In this document: in pieces, positions 7,034 through 9,709 of the stretch | Layout of the letters: each line of letters opens with the position of its first letter | Position numbering within the stretch: the first letter of the stretch is position 1 | Assembly (NCBI GenBank): GCA_002320665.1 | Contig: DCKO01000031.1 | Span: 1 to 9,709, forward strand | Reading direction: 5' to 3' | DNA: 9,709 bases | Source of the DNA: Micavibrio sp. UBA1672 | Lineage (GTDB): Bacteria > Pseudomonadota > Alphaproteobacteria > Micavibrionales > Micavibrionaceae | Translations under genes and position numbers: made by a program | Notes under the pieces: model-generated | Told to the model about the DNA's origin: nothing | The model's database searches: none | The model's input: only the letters and a program-made list of their open reading frames with translations

Positions 7034-7354
7034 TTATTCAGCAGCTTTTTCTTCCTTCATCTTGCCTTTTTTCTCTTTCCACTCTTCGTGTTTGGCTTTG
7101 TAGTATTCTCTGGATTCATCTTTGGTAATCTCGCCATTACCATCAGCATCCATTTTGTTGAATTTTTCTTCGACATGAGCCATGAATTCTTCCTTCGTGA
7201 CAACACCGTCAGCATTTGAATCATGCTTGTCGAACATTTTGTCATGCTTCATGCCCATTTTTTCTTTCATTTTGCCACCTTCGTGATGGTCGGCTAAAGC
7301 CGGAGTAGAGGCTAGTGCGCATATTGCAAGCGTTGTAAATAGTAACTTTTTCAT
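7034..7354 (-). CDS. Exported EF-hand calcium-binding protein
   Basis: This small protein of 106 aa has a Sec signal peptide (MKKLLFTTLAICALASTPALA, cleavage expected after Ala21), so it should act in the periplasm or outside the cell. Cys12 does not sit in a proper lipobox, so a lipoprotein is unlikely. Two canonical EF-hand loops are visible. The first runs from Asp45 to Glu56 (DSNADGVVTKEE) and the second from Asp69 to Glu80 (DADGNGEITKDE), both with acidic residues at positions 1, 5 and 12. The remaining mature chain is rich in Lys, Glu, His and Met, and the C-terminal tail is highly charged. The ATG is supported by AAAAGGAG 7 bases upstream. The protein is probably a calcium buffer or sensor of the EF-hand family; a specific partner cannot be named. 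It shares a terminator with the convergent regulator gene. Confidence 0.92.
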   Translation of the reverse strand: MKKLLFTTLAICALASTPALADHHEGGKMKEKMGMKHDKMFDKHDSNADGVVTKEEFMAHVEEKFNKMDADGNGEITKDESREYYKAKHEEWKEKKGKMKEEKAAE

Positions 7355-7361
7355 AGGTTTT

Positions 7362-7369
7362 CTCCTTTT
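7362..7369 (-). promoter_or_regulatory. Ribosome binding site of the EF-hand gene
   Basis: AAAAGGAG on the minus strand lies 7 bases before the ATG at 7354. It is the strongest ribosome binding site in the window. No good promoter hexamers were found in the 100-base gap upstream. Confidence 0.8.
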
Positions 7370-7387
7370 GTGATAAGCCTAAAATAT

Positions 7388-7413
7388 ATGATTCGGCTTT
7401 TCTGATGATTCGG
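7388..7413. repeat. Tandem 9-bp direct repeat upstream of the EF-hand gene
   Basis: ATGATTCGG occurs at 7388-7396 and again at 7405-7413, start to start 17 bases. On the minus strand it reads CCGAATCAT twice, about 35-60 bases before the EF-hand start, where a regulator could bind. Function is inferred only from position and repetition. Confidence 0.4.
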
Positions 7414-7454
7414 ATACTAAAACACGAAAGATTTTGATGCAAATGTGTAAATAT

Positions 7455-8225
7455 TTATTGCCACGCCTCTATTTCGTCGCGGCCTAAAACATTTGTGACA
7501 TAGAGCTTATCAACGGAATAAATATCCTCCAGCTCAGCCTTGGTGGTCTCCGCAAGAGGTTGATTACTGTTGCTATTTGTAAATTTCTGCAAGCCCTCCA
7601 GAAAAGGTGTCAGCCTTTGTGCGATCGAATTTGGCTTCTCGGGGTTTTGTGCGTTATAAACACGGCCCAATGATCCGGCTTCCAGCCCCAGAAACTTTTC
7701 CAAAGACATCAACCCTGTAGCCGGGTCATCAATCCATTCTTCCATCAGCACAATATGGACCTGCTCTTTGGGGAAGTATGAAAACCACTCATCCAGATGG
7801 ATCTGATACTGGCTTTTGTAAATCCAGCAGCGCCCCGTGGTCTCAGGTCTCCTGATCCCTTCCATTTCCTCTTTGATAGCCTGCTCAAAGGTTTCTGCGG
7901 TTTCCTTGCCATCTCGCTTGGCCTTGCAAAATTGCGAATAGGCCCGCGTTACAGGATTACGCAGGTTAAAGATGATCTTGGCCTTGGGGTAATAACGCGC
8001 GCAATCCTCGGCGACATCTTCCCACTCCCCGTATAGTGTTTTGCCGTTTTCCTCTTCTTTACCTTGATTAGAGACGTCAAAATAGCTCATCGGCGAGGCT
8101 TGCCTTCGATTTTTTTTCAGGCTTTTTTCAGGCATATAAATACGCGGATGCGCATTTAATATCCGGTGCAAAACGCGTGTTGCACTTCTTGTAGCTCCAC
8201 CTATGACAAAATCGACTTGAGTCAC
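7455..8225 (-). CDS. Sulfotransferase-family protein (PAPS-dependent type)
   Basis: This protein probably transfers sulfate from PAPS to a hydroxyl or amine of an unknown acceptor. It has 256 aa, at the short end for bacterial members. The phosphate-binding loop follows the first β-strand: residues 9-19, GGATRSATRVL, with the usual His-Pro at 26-27. The 3'-phosphate site is NLRNPVTRAYSQF with Arg89 and Ser97, close to the family consensus R-x-P-x-x-R-x-x-S. The usual Lys of the loop (G-x-x-K-x-G-T) is replaced by Arg13, and the following Gly by Ala, so activity is likely but not certain. The start is GTG; an in-frame stop lies a few codons upstream, and the next Met (31) would remove the loop. 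The ribosome binding site is weak (AAGAAG). No PAPS synthesis genes are in the window. The acceptor could be a lipid, sugar or small molecule. Confidence 0.82.
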   Translation of the reverse strand: MTQVDFVIGGATRSATRVLHRILNAHPRIYMPEKSLKKNRRQASPMSYFDVSNQGKEEENGKTLYGEWEDVAEDCARYYPKAKIIFNLRNPVTRAYSQFCKAKRDGKETAETFEQAIKEEMEGIRRPETTGRCWIYKSQYQIHLDEWFSYFPKEQVHIVLMEEWIDDPATGLMSLEKFLGLEAGSLGRVYNAQNPEKPNSIAQRLTPFLEGLQKFTNSNSNQPLAETTKAELEDIYSVDKLYVTNVLGRDEIEAWQ

Positions 8226-8270
8226 TTGTTTTTTTCTTCTTAACGCAGCTTATTTAAAATCCGATGGGAA

Positions 8271-8300
8271 ACTATATTGCGTAAGAGGGTTAGAAATCAA
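8271..8300 (-). promoter_or_regulatory. Candidate promoter of the sulfotransferase gene
   Basis: On the minus strand TTGATT (8295-8300) and TATAGT (8271-8276) are separated by 18 bases, a fair match to a housekeeping promoter. It lies in the 89-base gap between the GlpM-family gene and the sulfotransferase GTG, so the latter may be transcribed on its own. No terminator hairpin was seen in the gap. Confidence 0.35.
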
Positions 8301-8314
8301 ATAGTTTTAATTCC

Positions 8315-8650
8315 TTAAGCTCTATTCCATAAAACATACACTATTGCTGCGCTTATGGCCCACAGAACAAGCCCCATCGGGATAGCTATTTCAAAGCGGA
8401 ATTTTGTGAGCGCAAAATAAACCCCAAGCACATAAAACAAATACGGGATAATAGAAAATGCTCCGAATAGTGCCACATCACGAACCTGACCATTCCCGCC
8501 AACGCGGTAAGACAAGATATGCGCGAACAGGGCAAAAGTCGGAAATAATGGCGCAAGGCCAGCCAGAATAAAATAATTGGACCGCGCCAGCATAGCAATC
8601 AGAACCGCAACAACAGCGCCCATCAAGCCGGAGACAACATAATAATACAT
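8315..8650 (-). CDS. glpM: GlpM-family inner-membrane protein
   Basis: This is a 111-aa integral membrane protein with four predicted segments (about residues 5-22, 26-47, 58-80 and 88-108). It matches the GlpM/YdgC family, about 110 aa in Pseudomonas and E. coli. The cues are the family core ILAGLAPLFPTFALFAH (28-44), SIIPYLFYVLGVYF (66-79), and the C-terminal LWAISAAIVYVLW. The molecular function of the family is unknown; the Pseudomonas member was reported to affect alginate production. The ATG lies 4 bases after the stop of the upstream β-oxidation gene, and its ribosome binding site (TAAGGA) lies over that stop, so the two genes are probably co-transcribed and translationally coupled. 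Whether they work together is not clear. Confidence 0.85.
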   Translation of the reverse strand: MYYYVVSGLMGAVVAVLIAMLARSNYFILAGLAPLFPTFALFAHILSYRVGGNGQVRDVALFGAFSIIPYLFYVLGVYFALTKFRFEIAIPMGLVLWAISAAIVYVLWNRA

Positions 8651-8654
8651 AGCC

Positions 8655-9709
8655 TTAGTTCCTTAATGGCTTACCCGTATCCAGCATGTGCTCGATGCGC
8701 TCTAACGTGCCTTCCTTGCCGACGAGTTTCATGAACTCGGAAAGTTCTAATTTCAGTAGATCGTCTTCGGATATGGTATCCATATAATCCGCACTCCCAC
8801 CGGAGAGGACGACCGCCAGATGATCAGAGACAACCCCGTCATAGGGCGTAGCCTTGCCGGATTTTTGCAAGTCAGAAACCGCCATATCAAGCGCGAGTTT
8901 TGCACCCGCACCGCCGAGATGAATGTTTTCGGCTTTTTCCGGCGCAGCATAATTTTTTGCCATTTCAAGAGCGCGTTGCTTGGCGTCATAGAGCAAGCGA
9001 TCACGATTCATGGTGATGCCATCGCTATCACGGAAATACCCGATTTTTTTAGCTTCCTGAGCGCTTTTGGCGACTGTTGCCATGCCAATGGTCTCGAAGG
9101 CCTGCCGCACAGCGCCCACAGGCGTTGTATCGGGCGAGAACCAGATATTATCCTTACCTATGGGTTCCATATTCTTTTTGAACTGCTCTTTCTCGCGTTC
9201 CTGAAAACGCAAGATCATCTCCTTGCAGCCGCCCCAGCCGGGGATAAGACCAACACCAACCTCAACCAGACCGCAATAGGTCTCTGCGTGCGCTTGCACC
9301 GCATCAGAGGCCAGAAGGATTTCACAGCCGCCGCCCAGCGCCATGCCGCTCGGCGCAGCAATTACAGGGAAGTTAGCAAATTTTAATTGCATGAATGTCT
9401 TTTGCCCGCGCGCCACAAAGCTCTCGACTTGCGGCCACATTGCGATGTTGATCATGAACATGGCAAGGCCGAGATTAGCCCCTGCGGAAAAATGTGAGGA
9501 CTCATTATATACGACCATAGCTTTGTAGTCGTCTGAAGATTCAATGAGCTTGACAGTTTGCTCCAGCAAGCCAAAAATTTCCTCGTCAAAAGTGTTCATT
9601 TTTGATGTTTTCTCGAAACACAAAACGCCGTCACCAACATGCCATACACTGGCGGATTTATTGTGCAACACAGGTTCTTCGGTGAGCTTAATATCGCGCA
9701 ATAAAAGCA
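8655..9709 (-). CDS. Enoyl-CoA hydratase half of a fused β-oxidation enzyme (partial, 5' end outside window)
   Basis: The reading frame is open to the window edge, so the start lies outside and the TTG codon at 9701 is not a real start. The visible 348+ residues match the C-terminal part of 3-hydroxyacyl-CoA dehydrogenase/enoyl-CoA hydratase fusions of the FadN type, in which the dehydrogenase comes first. Counting from 9701, the crotonase fold covers about residues 20-200, with the oxyanion-hole strand HFSAGANL (70-77) and GMALGGGCEILLASDAVQ (119-136). The two catalytic glutamates are Glu127 and Glu147 (GLVEVGVGLIPG), 20 residues apart as in FadB Glu119/Glu139. The helical tail after 200 is typical of this type. 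The predicted role is hydration of 2-enoyl-CoA, and with the missing half oxidation of 3-hydroxyacyl-CoA, in fatty acid β-oxidation. A thiolase and acyl-CoA dehydrogenase are expected nearby but not visible. FadN-like orthology is inferred; the hydratase domain itself is clear. Confidence 0.9.
   Translation of the reverse strand, partial: LLLRDIKLTEEPVLHNKSASVWHVGDGVLCFEKTSKMNTFDEEIFGLLEQTVKLIESSDDYKAMVVYNESSHFSAGANLGLAMFMINIAMWPQVESFVARGQKTFMQLKFANFPVIAAPSGMALGGGCEILLASDAVQAHAETYCGLVEVGVGLIPGWGGCKEMILRFQEREKEQFKKNMEPIGKDNIWFSPDTTPVGAVRQAFETIGMATVAKSAQEAKKIGYFRDSDGITMNRDRLLYDAKQRALEMAKNYAAPEKAENIHLGGAGAKLALDMAVSDLQKSGKATPYDGVVSDHLAVVLSGGSADYMDTISEDDLLKLELSEFMKLVGKEGTLERIEHMLDTGKPLRN

Noticed and set aside
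7034..7354. The EF-hand protein considered as a lipoprotein because of Cys12 in the signal peptide
   Set aside because: The residues before Cys12 (LAI) do not fit a lipobox, and a clear Ala-x-Ala site follows at 19-21.
8820..9386. A 188-codon open frame on the plus strand opposite the enoyl-CoA hydratase gene
   Set aside because: It lies opposite the catalytic core of a clearly coding gene and shows no family features of its own.
9699..9701. TTG as the start of the enoyl-CoA hydratase protein
   Set aside because: The frame stays open to the window edge, and the domain order of FadN-type enzymes predicts a dehydrogenase half further upstream.

Overview
The window looks like a piece of a bacterial chromosome of moderate GC content, probably from an alphaproteobacterium. 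That assignment is an inference from three things. The 3' gene has the layout of the alphaproteobacterial/Bacillus FadN-type β-oxidation proteins, the XRE regulator opens in a style common in that class, and several starts are TTG or GTG. No rRNA, tRNA, CRISPR array, transposase or phage structural gene was seen.

Region 1 (1-5200, + strand) is a pyrimidine/arginine operon: carA, a β-class carbonic anhydrase gene, then carB, closed by a strong intrinsic terminator. CarA releases ammonia from glutamine and CarB combines it with bicarbonate and two ATP to make carbamoyl phosphate. The gene between them encodes the enzyme that interconverts CO2 and bicarbonate. The operon may therefore supply the third substrate of its own product, and this is the most interesting feature of the window.

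Region 2 (about 5200-7450) is AT-richer and accessory in character. It holds an unrecognised 189-aa protein with Cys/His clusters, an unrecognised acidic coiled-coil protein of 125 aa convergent with it, and a divergent XRE regulator whose C-terminal half resembles TrmB/phospholipase-D-like effector domains. A secreted two-EF-hand protein follows on the - strand. A bidirectional terminator separates the regulator from the EF-hand gene. Small palindromes or direct repeats sit in three of the intergenic gaps.

Region 3 (7455-9709, - strand) reads from the right edge inward. It begins with the C-terminal enoyl-CoA hydratase half of a fused β-oxidation enzyme, cut by the window end. A GlpM-family membrane protein follows 4 bases later, then, after an 89-base gap with a plausible promoter of its own, a small sulfotransferase-family protein with a GTG start.

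There is no gene-free stretch longer than 300 bases. The longest gap is the 131 bases at 6188-6318.
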